Below, piece by piece: positions 19,279 to 26,715 of a stretch of DNA of 64,000 nucleotides (the first letter of the stretch is position 1; every line of letters begins with the position of its first letter). The translations under genes were made by a program, and so were the position numbers. The stretch comes from Candidatus Villigracilis vicinus (GTDB taxonomy: Bacteria; Chloroflexota; Anaerolineae; Anaerolineales; Villigracilaceae). The DNA lies in assembly GCA_016721315.1 (NCBI GenBank), contig JADKIL010000021.1:1-64000 (forward strand), given 5' to 3'. A model generated the notes under the pieces. The model was not told the origin of the DNA and made no database searches. It saw nothing but the letters and a program-made list of their open reading frames with translations.

Positions 19279-19611
19279 TTAATCTTCTTTTATTTCGAAC
19301 TTAAATGGCAGGGCATGGCATTCACCACACCCCACCTGAGGTTCTGAAACATTTTGTTTCGACTTCTCGCAATATGCCTGCACTTGAACACGGCGTTGGA
19401 ACAATGCGGTCAATGGGCGGGCAACCACTATATTCAACTTCATGAACTGGCATGAATTCGCGCGCGAAATTACAGGAACCGGGCATGTTCGGCATAGGTC
19501 TGGCGACCAAGCCTGGTTTTGCGACTTTAGCAAACGGCATTCTTCCACATTCTTGCCGCGGAAATAATCACCGTAAAAGTGCGGGCATTCATGCCCGGCA
19601 GGAGTCTTCAT
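19279..19611 (-). CDS. Conserved-looking Cys-rich small protein downstream of efp
   Basis: This 110-residue protein has eight cysteines (positions 9, 25, 40, 43, 54, 81, 95 and 98) and His 7, 11 and 99. Two CxxC pairs, CRTC and CGEC, plus CPH near the N-terminus suggest one or two zinc or Fe-S sites. No signal peptide or membrane helix is present, so it is probably cytosolic. I do not recognise a named family. It begins 3 bases after the EF-P stop and shares its terminator, so it is surely co-transcribed with efp. A link with translation is only an inference from that position. Confidence 0.7.
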   Translation of the reverse strand: MKTPAGHECPHFYGDYFRGKNVEECRLLKSQNQAWSPDLCRTCPVPVISRANSCQFMKLNIVVARPLTALFQRRVQVQAYCEKSKQNVSEPQVGCGECHALPFKFEIKED

Positions 19612-19614
19612 AGA

Positions 19615-20172
19615 TCAGACGCGGGTAACGTACTCGCCAGTGCGTGTGTCCACGCGGATGGTGTCACCAACGTTGACGAAGTTCGGGCATTGTACAGTCA
19701 ACCCGGTTTCGGTGGTGACTTTCTTGGTCACACCGGTGGCGGTATCGCCACGAATCGCCATTTCTGCTTCAACAACCTTCAAATCCACAGAGGTGGGCAT
19801 TTCCACGTCGATGGCTTCGCCTTTATAGAAGGTTAATTTAACTTCCATGCCTTCCTGAAGGAACTGGGCGCTATCCCCAAGGGATTCGCGCTTAATGGCA
19901 GGCTGCTCGAAGGTTTCCTTGTCCATGAAATAATACATGTCGCCATCATTGTAGAGATAGGAAACATTGGCGAAATCAAGGCTAACATCCTGCACAGACA
20001 GACCTGAATTAAAGGTGCGCTCAATGTTCGCGCCGCTGATGAGGTTGCGCGCTTTGATGCGGATATTGGCATTGCCGCGTCCAGTCTTGTTGTGGCTGTA
20101 GTCCACCACTTTATACAGGTTGCCGTCCAATTCGAAGGTGACGCCTTTACGAAGTTCGTTTACATCGATCAT
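19615..20172 (-). CDS. efp: Elongation factor P
   Basis: EF-P enters the ribosomal E site and relieves stalling at polyproline. All three OB/KOW domains are present: N-terminal MIDVNELRKGVTFELDGNLY, central VEMPTSVDLKVVEAE and C-terminal GLTVQCPNFVNVGDTIRVDT. The 185-residue length is normal. The domain I loop tip, normally PGKG with a modified Lys, reads KTGRGNANIRIK, putting Arg at residue 32, the position that EarP rhamnosylates in some proteobacteria. No earP, epmA or epmB lies nearby. This genome encodes extremely Thr-Pro-rich surface proteins (the next gene is one), which fits a need for EF-P. It heads an operon with the Cys-rich gene. Confidence 0.95.
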   Translation of the reverse strand: MIDVNELRKGVTFELDGNLYKVVDYSHNKTGRGNANIRIKARNLISGANIERTFNSGLSVQDVSLDFANVSYLYNDGDMYYFMDKETFEQPAIKRESLGDSAQFLQEGMEVKLTFYKGEAIDVEMPTSVDLKVVEAEMAIRGDTATGVTKKVTTETGLTVQCPNFVNVGDTIRVDTRTGEYVTRV

Positions 20173-20211
20173 ACAGTTTTCTTTCCTTTTTTATGTTTTT
20201 GAAGCGGGCGG

Positions 20212-20220
20212 ATTATACCA
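20212..20220 (-). promoter_or_regulatory. Extended -10 promoter of efp
   Basis: On the minus strand TGGTATAAT (TGnTATAAT) stands about 40 bases before the efp start, with no convincing -35. AAGGAAAG just before the ATG is the ribosome binding site. Confidence 0.5.
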
Positions 20221-20337
20221 ACTGGCAACGAAAATTGGGTAGGATGACCCTATTGGTATTTTCAAATTTCTAATAATCAGCCGAACCATGATTTTCCCGA
20301 TTTAATCATAGACTCCAACAAGAATACGTGCAGACGC

Positions 20338-20388
20338 AAAAACAGACTCGCCCACAAAACCATAGTTTCGGGACGAGTCTGTTTTTTT
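20338..20388 (-). terminator. Intrinsic terminator of the surface lipoprotein gene
   Basis: Arms 20338-20350 and 20374-20386 (core ACAGACTCG/CGAGTCTGT) flank a 23-nt loop, with a T-run following on the minus strand. It starts 8 bases past the stop of the long lipoprotein gene. Confidence 0.7.
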
Positions 20389-20395
20389 GAGAAAG

Positions 20396-23300
20396 CTAAT
20401 AGCCTACACTGGATACGTCATTTGTTGGGCGCCACTGCGACCATTTATCCGTTGCCGGGTCGATGGTCATATTGCCTGCCGAACCGCCCTGCCAGTAGAC
20501 CTGGAAGATGTTCGGGTCGCCGTCACGGATGGAAGTGAAAGCCAGGTTACTGCCGCCACAATCCCAAGTCGGACCAGAGTCGCGACCATCATAATCTGTC
20601 ACACGATATTCTTTATCATCCCTGAAGTCAAAGCTATAGATATCCAGGTTTCCATCGCGTTCAGACTGATAAGCGATGCGATCTCCCTCCGGCGACCAGA
20701 CCGCGTTGACGGTCTTGCCATCGGTGGTAAGTCGTCTCAGGTTTCTTCCGTCCAAGTCGATCACATACAGGTCAGTCACGCCACCTTCATCCAAGATGAA
20801 AGCGATCTGCTTGCCGTTCGAAGACCAAGCCGGGAATGTTTCATCTGCTGTGGAGTTCGTCAACTGGAATTCTGTACCGGTTTCAACGTTTAAGACGAAG
20901 AGGTCCCAATTTCCGTTACGATTACTTTGGAAGACCAGTTTCTCCACATCGGGTGAGTAAAAGGCATTGACATCGTCCGCAGGATCACTCGTCAACTGCG
21001 TTTCTTCGCCTGACTGTTGGTCGATCGTGAACAGGTCGAAGCTACCGTTCCTATCGCTTTGGAAGGCTACGGTCTGTGCATCCGGTGCATACATCGGATT
21101 TGTATTGTTCGACTGTGTTTCCGTCAAACGGGTCGCCTCGCCGCTTCCGAGCAGGTCGGTATAGTACAGTTCAACGTTCCCATCACGGTTACTTTGGAAA
21201 ACAACCCAGGAATCGTTCGGGGCGCGACTAGGGCGGCTATCCACGGCTTCATCTTGCGAAAGATTGTAAAGCTTGAAGCCAGGTTGACCTTCAACTCCAT
21301 CGAGACGGTAGACTTCAAGGTTCTCGTCACGGAAAGTATGGAAGATCAAACATTGGATACAAATGCTCGGCTCAGCCGGTGCAACGGTCAAGTCTGGCTC
21401 AACACAGTCGGTCATTGCTGTGCGCACCGTCGTGCCGGAAGGATCGGAGAGAGTAAGTGTCAGCACACCATAATTACCGGTTACCGTCAGTTTTTGGTTT
21501 TCTCCAGCCTTTAACTGGAAGGTTCCATTCTGGATCACTTTTCCGGATTGGTCGGTGATGACGTAGTTGTACGCTGCCGGCATGTCACCACCGTTATTCG
21601 TGATGCTAAAGGTGGCGATATCAGCCTCTACACAAACCCCATTCGCCGAGATGCTGGGAGGCGGCGGAGGCGGGAGAACACAAGCAGTCATGTCCACCAC
21701 GGTGGTCAATTTGGCATCATTTGGCGTGGCAAAGGTATAACCGGAGGAAGCACCCTTTACTGTGAGTTTAATACTCTGCCCTGCCAACAGAGATACTGTC
21801 CCTGCTTGAACCACGGCACCCGTCGCATCGGTGATGGTATAGGGGTACGGAATTGCCATATCTGTGCCGTTATTCTTTATCTCAAAAGTGGCTTCACCAG
21901 CAACCGCCGTACAAATACCAGTAATAGCAAGGTCTGCAGGCGGGGGCAACGGAGGGGCTACAGCAGCTGCAGCCACAGGCGCACAAGCGGTCATATCCGC
22001 AACTCGTGTGAGAGTGACATCATTTGGCGTCGAGAAGGTATAGGAACTCGAGGCACCTGTAATTTTTATCGTAGTACTTTGATTGGCGAGCAGGTTGATC
22101 GTGCCGGAGTGCGCCAGGGCGCCATTGGCATCAATGACAACATAAGAATAAGGAGTTGTCATGTCTGCGCCTTTATTGGTTACTACAAAAGTGGCTTCAC
22201 CGGTATTTGCGGTACAAACGCCGGTTACTTCAAGGTTTGCAGGCGGCGCAAGAGGAGCCGCAGCAGCTGGCGCACAGGCAGTCATATCGACTACTCGGGT
22301 CAAAGTGTTGTCGTTCGAGGTTGAGAACGTATAGGTATTCGACTGTCCAGTGACCTTGATCGTAGTGCTCTGATTCGCCAGCAAATTGATCGTACCTGAA
22401 GTAGCCAGAGTTCCACTAGCATCAATGACAACATAGGTATAAGGAGTTGTCATATCGGCACCCTTATTGGTAACAACAAAGGTAGCTTCGCCGGTGTTCG
22501 CAGTACAAGCCCCGCTGACATCAAGGCTCGCCAAAACGATCGGTGCTTGCGCTGGAGGCTGACACGCAGTCATATCCGCCAATTTGGTCAAAGAAGAATC
22601 GTCCTGTGAAGCCAGGGTGTAAGAGGTCGAATTTCCTGTCACAGTAATCGTTGTACTTTGACCTGCTTGCAAGTTAATCGTGCCCGTATTCACTACAGCG
22701 CCGCTCGCATCAGTGACGGTATAGGTGTAAGGCTTGGTCATATCGCCGCCAGTGTTGGTAACAACAAAGGTGGCAGTTCCAATGTTTACATCACTGCATG
22801 AACCCTGAATGCTGAACGCAGCAGGCTGAATACTGGTGGCGGTCGGGGTGACCGTGGCAGTGGCTGTACTGGTTGGGGTGGCTGTCGGTCTGCGCGAGCA
22901 CGAGCCGGTCACATTCAATGTCACAGAGGAAAGGAATGAGGTTCGATACGTAACTCGCATGGTGGCATTGCCAGCACCACGCACGGTCACAGATGCTCCA
23001 GGCAGAATATCAACGGGACCAGTGCTCACTGGGTCTGACAACGAATAGGTACCATCACTGACGCTTCCGGAAATATTCGTGATCAGGAAGGTGGCGGTCT
23101 GGTCGGTATTACAGAAGACCTTCAAATCCAACTGACCATCCACCGGGGTTGCAGTAGCGCTAGGTGTAAACGTGAATGTCGGCGTAAAGGTAGGAGCCGT
23201 TGTATTCGTTGGCGTGAAGGTAACCGTCGGGGTGTTCGTCGGCTTGGTGGTTTTAGTCGGTGTCGGTGTCTTAGTGTTGGTCGGCGTCGGTGAAGGTCCA

Positions 23301-24349
23301 GCCGTATTGGTAACCGTCGGAGTGTTCGTCGGCTTGGGGGTTCTGGTCGGCGTCGGCGTCTTGGTGTTGGTCGGTGTCGGTGAAGGACCCGGCGTATTCG
23401 TAAGAGTCGGGGTGTTTGTTGGTCTGGGAGTCTTAGTTGGCGTTGATGTCTTGGTATTGGTAGGCGTCGGTGAAGGTCCAGCCGTATTGGTTGGGCTGGC
23501 TGTCTTCGTAGGTGTGGATGTTTTGGTATTTGTAGGGGTGCCGGTCGGCGCCGTGGTCCGTGTTGGTGTTGGGGTGGCGGAGGATCCTGGCGTTCTTGTA
23601 CTGGTCGGTGTGGAAGTTGGCGTGTTTGTCGGCAACGGCAAACAAGTGCCAACCGCCTGCAAGTTGACATTATCCAATTCCGAAGTGGAATAATTTACAG
23701 TAACGGTGGCGTTCCCGGCAGCGTTAAAGGAAATACTCTGATTGGTGTTCAAATTAAGTACAGAAGTCACCGGAGACTTTCCGGGCTCAGAAACAGTATA
23801 CGTCCCGCCAGACAGCGGTCCGCCAATATTTGTAATAGTGAACGTTGCGGAAAGGTCATTATTACAGGCTACCCCCAATCCAACATACGGATCAGAAACA
23901 ACAGCAGCAGGGGCTGCACCTTGATTATTCTGCGCTGAATTAGCAGAGGTGGGGGTTGGGGTAGCCGTACTAGCTGGCGGCAGGTTCTGGTTTGCGCCGC
24001 CTTGAGACTGCCCCGCCTGCGCAGCAGCCTGATCAGTTGTAGCCGTAGGTGTAGGCGTTGATGTAGCCGTTGCCGCTGCAGGAGCTTCTGTCGGTGCATC
24101 AGTTGGGGGTGGTGCCTCAGTTGGAGGTGGTGCCTCGGTTGGGGGTGCCTCAGTTGGAGGTGCTTCAACGACCGGGGGGTCTGTCGGCGCCGGAGGCTCA
24201 ACAACAGGAGCCTCGGTTGGCGGCACTTCTTCCTGACCGCCGGTACCTTCCAGCCCCACAACCGGGGCGCACGAAGTCAGCAGCAACGATAGAATTACTA
24301 ATGCTGATAGAACATTTAAAAAACTGGTGAATTTTATTTTCGCGAACAT
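20396..24349 (-). CDS. Large surface lipoprotein: Thr-Pro stalk, repeated beta domains and a TolB-like propeller
   Basis: The start at 24349 has AAGAGGTTAAG before it and gives a lipoprotein signal ending in LSLLLTSCAPV. The 1317-residue product is ordered as follows: a Pro/Glu/Ala/Thr spacer, a first beta domain ending VNLQAVGTC, a Thr-Pro stalk of about 130 residues built from 30-residue units, a second beta domain, then five similar units of roughly 90-97 residues (core ATFVVTNKGADMTTPY). Last is a C-terminal beta-propeller of TolB/PD40 repeats such as VVFQSNRDGNVELYY and IAYQSERDGNLDIYSF. Each beta unit has a Cys at both ends, which suggests disulfides and an extracellular location. Its likely role is adhesion or envelope scaffolding; no catalytic site is visible. 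It is transcribed alone. Confidence 0.85.
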   Translation of the reverse strand: MFAKIKFTSFLNVLSALVILSLLLTSCAPVVGLEGTGGQEEVPPTEAPVVEPPAPTDPPVVEAPPTEAPPTEAPPPTEAPPPTDAPTEAPAAATATSTPTPTATTDQAAAQAGQSQGGANQNLPPASTATPTPTSANSAQNNQGAAPAAVVSDPYVGLGVACNNDLSATFTITNIGGPLSGGTYTVSEPGKSPVTSVLNLNTNQSISFNAAGNATVTVNYSTSELDNVNLQAVGTCLPLPTNTPTSTPTSTRTPGSSATPTPTRTTAPTGTPTNTKTSTPTKTASPTNTAGPSPTPTNTKTSTPTKTPRPTNTPTLTNTPGPSPTPTNTKTPTPTRTPKPTNTPTVTNTAGPSPTPTNTKTPTPTKTTKPTNTPTVTFTPTNTTAPTFTPTFTFTPSATATPVDGQLDLKVFCNTDQTATFLITNISGSVSDGTYSLSDPVSTGPVDILPGASVTVRGAGNATMRVTYRTSFLSSVTLNVTGSCSRRPTATPTSTATATVTPTATSIQPAAFSIQGSCSDVNIGTATFVVTNTGGDMTKPYTYTVTDASGAVVNTGTINLQAGQSTTITVTGNSTSYTLASQDDSSLTKLADMTACQPPAQAPIVLASLDVSGACTANTGEATFVVTNKGADMTTPYTYVVIDASGTLATSGTINLLANQSTTIKVTGQSNTYTFSTSNDNTLTRVVDMTACAPAAAAPLAPPANLEVTGVCTANTGEATFVVTNKGADMTTPYSYVVIDANGALAHSGTINLLANQSTTIKITGASSSYTFSTPNDVTLTRVADMTACAPVAAAAVAPPLPPPADLAITGICTAVAGEATFEIKNNGTDMAIPYPYTITDATGAVVQAGTVSLLAGQSIKLTVKGASSGYTFATPNDAKLTTVVDMTACVLPPPPPPSISANGVCVEADIATFSITNNGGDMPAAYNYVITDQSGKVIQNGTFQLKAGENQKLTVTGNYGVLTLTLSDPSGTTVRTAMTDCVEPDLTVAPAEPSICIQCLIFHTFRDENLEVYRLDGVEGQPGFKLYNLSQDEAVDSRPSRAPNDSWVVFQSNRDGNVELYYTDLLGSGEATRLTETQSNNTNPMYAPDAQTVAFQSDRNGSFDLFTIDQQSGEETQLTSDPADDVNAFYSPDVEKLVFQSNRNGNWDLFVLNVETGTEFQLTNSTADETFPAWSSNGKQIAFILDEGGVTDLYVIDLDGRNLRRLTTDGKTVNAVWSPEGDRIAYQSERDGNLDIYSFDFRDDKEYRVTDYDGRDSGPTWDCGGSNLAFTSIRDGDPNIFQVYWQGGSAGNMTIDPATDKWSQWRPTNDVSSVGY
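21400..22830 (-). repeat. Five tandem copies of a ~291-bp domain repeat inside the lipoprotein gene
   Basis: Five consecutive protein units share the pattern Cys ... ATFVVTN.G.DMT.PY ... ITV.G.S..YT ... MTAC. The two central copies are also close at the DNA level (for example around 22131 and 22422, offset 291 bases), which points to recent duplication. The outer copies have diverged more. Confidence 0.75.
23190..23600 (-). repeat. 90-bp tandem repeats encoding the Thr-Pro stalk
   Basis: GTGTTCGTCGGCTTGG recurs at 23232 and 23322, and a diverged copy begins at 23412, a strict 90-bp period. Each period encodes 30 residues of the type TNTPTVTNTAGPSPTPTNTK plus ten more. Inside this, 6-bp sub-repeats encode Thr-Pro. 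The region should be prone to copy-number change. Confidence 0.85.
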
Positions 24350-24589
24350 CTTAACCTCTTGAGGTACCAAACTTTAAAAAGGTAACAAAAAATCACAACG
24401 CAATAAAATCCTGCGCTCACTAACCTTGTCGCTTAAACGTGCAGAAATGGGTCGAAAAACTTCCCCCCAAACGGGGTTACAAATTTACCAGATTATTATA
24501 TTCTCTCACCAGCAGAATTACGCTAGAATACATTGAGATTTCAATACGGTTTTTTTACCCCAACCAACCATAAGGAATGAGAGCCTACG

Positions 24590-25375
24590 ATGAATAATAA
24601 AACTATAACCCAAGGATTTATTCTCCTGGCAGCCGCAATGTTACTTTTAACTGCCTGCGGACCCAAAGAAACAGACGCCTCCACCGTGACCGATCCTACC
24701 CAGCCCCCCCCGGCAGATGCCACTGTGCAGGTTGAAACAACGATCGTTATTAACAAAAACATTACGCTTGACCCTGCAAAAACCGAGGATTCAGATTCTT
24801 TGCTTGTCAGCCGAAACCTTTATGAAGGGCTCGTTACTCTCGGTGCAGATGGGACCATCCAGCCGGGCATTGCGTTCTCGTGGGTCATCTCAGATGATGA
24901 ATTGGATTATATATTTGAACTCCGCTCAGATGCCGCTTTCAGTGATGGCTCCCTGATCACAGTTGAAGTGATCGAGCAAAATTTCAACCGCTGGTTCGAA
25001 CCGCAAAATCCGCTGCATGGTGACGGGAATTACCCAACCTGGTTAAAGCTTTTCCTGGCATTCAACGGCGAAAGGGACGCGAACAACCGCCAAAAATCAC
25101 AAGTAGACGGTGTGCAGATCGTGGATAATAATACCTTTATCGTCCACCTGAACCGCCCTGAACCGGAATTGCTAACATATCTGACGGAGCCTGCTTTCAC
25201 GATCCTCAGTTCGGCTTCCTTGAACAACCCTGCCTATGGAACCCGTGAAAGCACCATCATTTCAAGCGGACAATACGTCATCACCGCCTGGACGGATGAG
25301 GGAATGACACTGAGCCCCAATCCGCAATATTGGAAGTCTGTTGAAGACGGTGACCTAAAGTATATTTTCAAATAA
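24590..25375 (+). CDS. Half-length family 5 (peptide/nickel-type) solute-binding lipoprotein
   Basis: The leader MNNKTITQGFILLAAAMLLL runs to a TACGPK lipobox, giving a membrane-anchored lipoprotein. The mature part matches the first half of SBP_bac_5 proteins: LDPAKTEDSDSLLVSRNLYE, TIQPGIAFSWVISDDEL, FELRSDAAFSDGSLIT and an ending SPNPQYWKS. Full-length members have about 500-600 residues, but this one stops at 261, just where the next lobe should begin. A terminator begins 3 bases after the TAA, so no remnant of the second half remains. Without the second lobe ordinary ligand capture seems unlikely. No permease or ATPase gene is nearby. It diverges from the large lipoprotein gene, 240 bases away. 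Confidence 0.75.
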   Translation: MNNKTITQGFILLAAAMLLLTACGPKETDASTVTDPTQPPPADATVQVETTIVINKNITLDPAKTEDSDSLLVSRNLYEGLVTLGADGTIQPGIAFSWVISDDELDYIFELRSDAAFSDGSLITVEVIEQNFNRWFEPQNPLHGDGNYPTWLKLFLAFNGERDANNRQKSQVDGVQIVDNNTFIVHLNRPEPELLTYLTEPAFTILSSASLNNPAYGTRESTIISSGQYVITAWTDEGMTLSPNPQYWKSVEDGDLKYIFK

Positions 25376-25377
25376 TA

Positions 25378-25417
25378 ACAACAGTGCCCCGCAGGAGAAC
25401 CTGCGGGGCACTGTTGT
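25378..25417. terminator. Bidirectional intrinsic terminator
   Basis: A perfect 18-bp stem (25378-25395 with 25400-25417) has a GAGAAC-type loop of 4 unpaired bases. It separates the solute-binding protein gene from the convergent mogA-like gene and is among the strongest in the window. Confidence 0.93.
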
Positions 25418-25430
25418 TTAATCGTCTGGT

Positions 25431-25925
25431 TCAATGAGACTTTTCAGAATTCGGGTCATCACTTAATAATTGAACGGCATGTGAGATGACTGGAAACACA
25501 AATTCGAGATTTTCTACAGCACCTTTTGGGCTGCCTGGAAGCTTGAGGATGAGCGTCCGGGCACGGATCCCAGCCATTGCACGGGAAAGCATGGCATGTT
25601 TGGTTTTTTTAAGGCTTTCGGCACGCATCACTTCTGCAAGTCCGGGTGCTTCTTTTTGAATGACCGAACGTGTGGCTTCGGGGGCAATATCTCTTGGAGC
25701 AAAGCCAGTACTCCCTGTTGTGAGTATGACATCGAATTTACCGCTATCCGCCCATTCGCTCAAGGTTTGGCGCAGTGCTGATTCATCATCGGGGAGGATC
25801 AGTTGCCTTAAGACGAGGCAATTTTCGGCTTGCAAAAAGGAGGCGAGAGCAGGACCAGAGAGGTCTTCCCGCTCACCGCGGGCGGAACGGTCAGAGAGGG
25901 TTATGATCCCAAATCGAATCGTCAT
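25431..25925 (-). CDS. Molybdopterin adenylyltransferase-like protein (MogA/MoaB family)
   Basis: The ATG at 25925 begins MTIRFGIITLSDRSARGERE and shares its A with the stop codon of the upstream GNAT gene, so it is preferred over an earlier in-frame start. The family's molybdopterin-binding loop is present as ILTTGSTGFAPRDIAPEATR, with Ser where Gly is usual (TTGGTG). LPGSPKGAVENLEFVFPVI is the conserved C-terminal motif. MogA adenylates molybdopterin before metal insertion; MoaB relatives are less well defined. No other molybdenum cofactor gene is in the window. It is the last gene of the long hsp20-lon operon and ends 6 bases from a strong terminator. Confidence 0.88.
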   Translation of the reverse strand: MTIRFGIITLSDRSARGEREDLSGPALASFLQAENCLVLRQLILPDDESALRQTLSEWADSGKFDVILTTGSTGFAPRDIAPEATRSVIQKEAPGLAEVMRAESLKKTKHAMLSRAMAGIRARTLILKLPGSPKGAVENLEFVFPVISHAVQLLSDDPNSEKSH

Positions 25926-26356
25926 TAAAATTCCTTTGCAAAGACCAGATCGTGTTTCATCTGAGTCCAACCGCATTCTTCATAAAAACGCATTGCCGGA
26001 AGGTTATCATCCACAACCAATAGGTAAACCTTGAGGCAGCCTTTGGCTTGCAGGCGCTCTTCCACTTTCGCAAGTAGTGCAGCTCCGATGCCCTGTTTGC
26101 GCATTTCCCGTTGTACAGCAAGGTGATAAATCATACCTCGCCGCCCATCGAAACCACCAATGATGGTTCCAATAATTTCATTACGAACTTCCGCCACAAG
26201 GAAAAGGTCCGGGTCGCGATCGATCTTTCGTTTGATCTCTTCAGGAGTATCTGAACGTCCCACCTGCATTCCGACCTCTATGCTTTTCCAGAGAGTCAAT
26301 ACCCGGTCGTAATCCTCTTCAAAGGAAAATTCGCGAATGCAGGCAGCGGGGTTCAT
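25925..26356 (-). CDS. GNAT family N-acetyltransferase
   Basis: This 143-residue single-domain protein has the acetyl-CoA binding motif A: HLAVQREMRKQGIGAALLAK, with R/Q-x-x-G-x-G/A. Downstream KVYLLVVDDNLPAMRFYEEC matches motif B and its NxxAxxFYxxxGW. The substrate is not evident. Some relatives act on ribosomal protein N-termini or small amines. It overlaps the receiver gene upstream by 4 bases (ATGA) and the mogA-like gene downstream by 1 base, so it is translationally coupled to both. I see nothing unusual in its length or composition. Confidence 0.85.
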   Translation of the reverse strand: MNPAACIREFSFEEDYDRVLTLWKSIEVGMQVGRSDTPEEIKRKIDRDPDLFLVAEVRNEIIGTIIGGFDGRRGMIYHLAVQREMRKQGIGAALLAKVEERLQAKGCLKVYLLVVDDNLPAMRFYEECGWTQMKHDLVFAKEF

Positions 26357-26715
26357 ATGGATAAGACGTTTTTGAGTTGTTTGAATAAGTCGTCCGGCAT
26401 ATAAGGCTTCATGAGAAAGCCGTTGGCGCCGTGATTAAGACATTCGTCCTTGACATTAGCGCCAGATGACATTAACACACGGAGGCTGCTGGTATCGCCT
26501 GCTTCCCGTATTTTGTCGAGGATGTCCAATCCATTTTGGCTGAACAGGTGAACATCCATAAGAAGCAAATCTGGTTTAACAGACCGCACAGCCTGTATGA
26601 CATCATCCTCCGCATCAAGGGCTATAACCTCATACCCCTCCATCTTGAGGAGGGTTTTTAGCAGGGATACCATGGTGTAATCATCTTCAGCGAGGAGCAC
26701 TTTTTGCTTTGGCAT
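26353..26715 (-). CDS. Stand-alone response regulator receiver (CheY-like)
   Basis: The 120-residue protein is a single receiver domain. The acidic pocket is EDD at residues 10-12, the phospho-acceptor is Asp54 in DLLLMDVHLF, the switch Ser lies in VLMSSGAN and the conserved Lys in GFLMKPYMP. There is no output domain, so it must act by protein contact or as a phosphate relay or sink. It overlaps the 3' end of lon by 29 bases and the GNAT gene by 4. No histidine kinase is nearby, so its partner is unknown. Co-translation with Lon could mean that it controls, or is controlled by, the protease; this is speculative. Confidence 0.9.
   Translation of the reverse strand: MPKQKVLLAEDDYTMVSLLKTLLKMEGYEVIALDAEDDVIQAVRSVKPDLLLMDVHLFSQNGLDILDKIREAGDTSSLRVLMSSGANVKDECLNHGANGFLMKPYMPDDLFKQLKNVLSI

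Noticed and set aside
21548..22324. 258-codon plus-strand frame opposite the lipoprotein repeats
   Set aside because: Its Cys/Gly/Arg-rich pattern mirrors the repeat units on the minus strand, so it is a by-product of the repeats.
23190..23600. Regular repeats considered as a CRISPR array
   Set aside because: The 90-bp period is continuous with no unique spacers and lies inside an open reading frame encoding Thr-Pro repeats.
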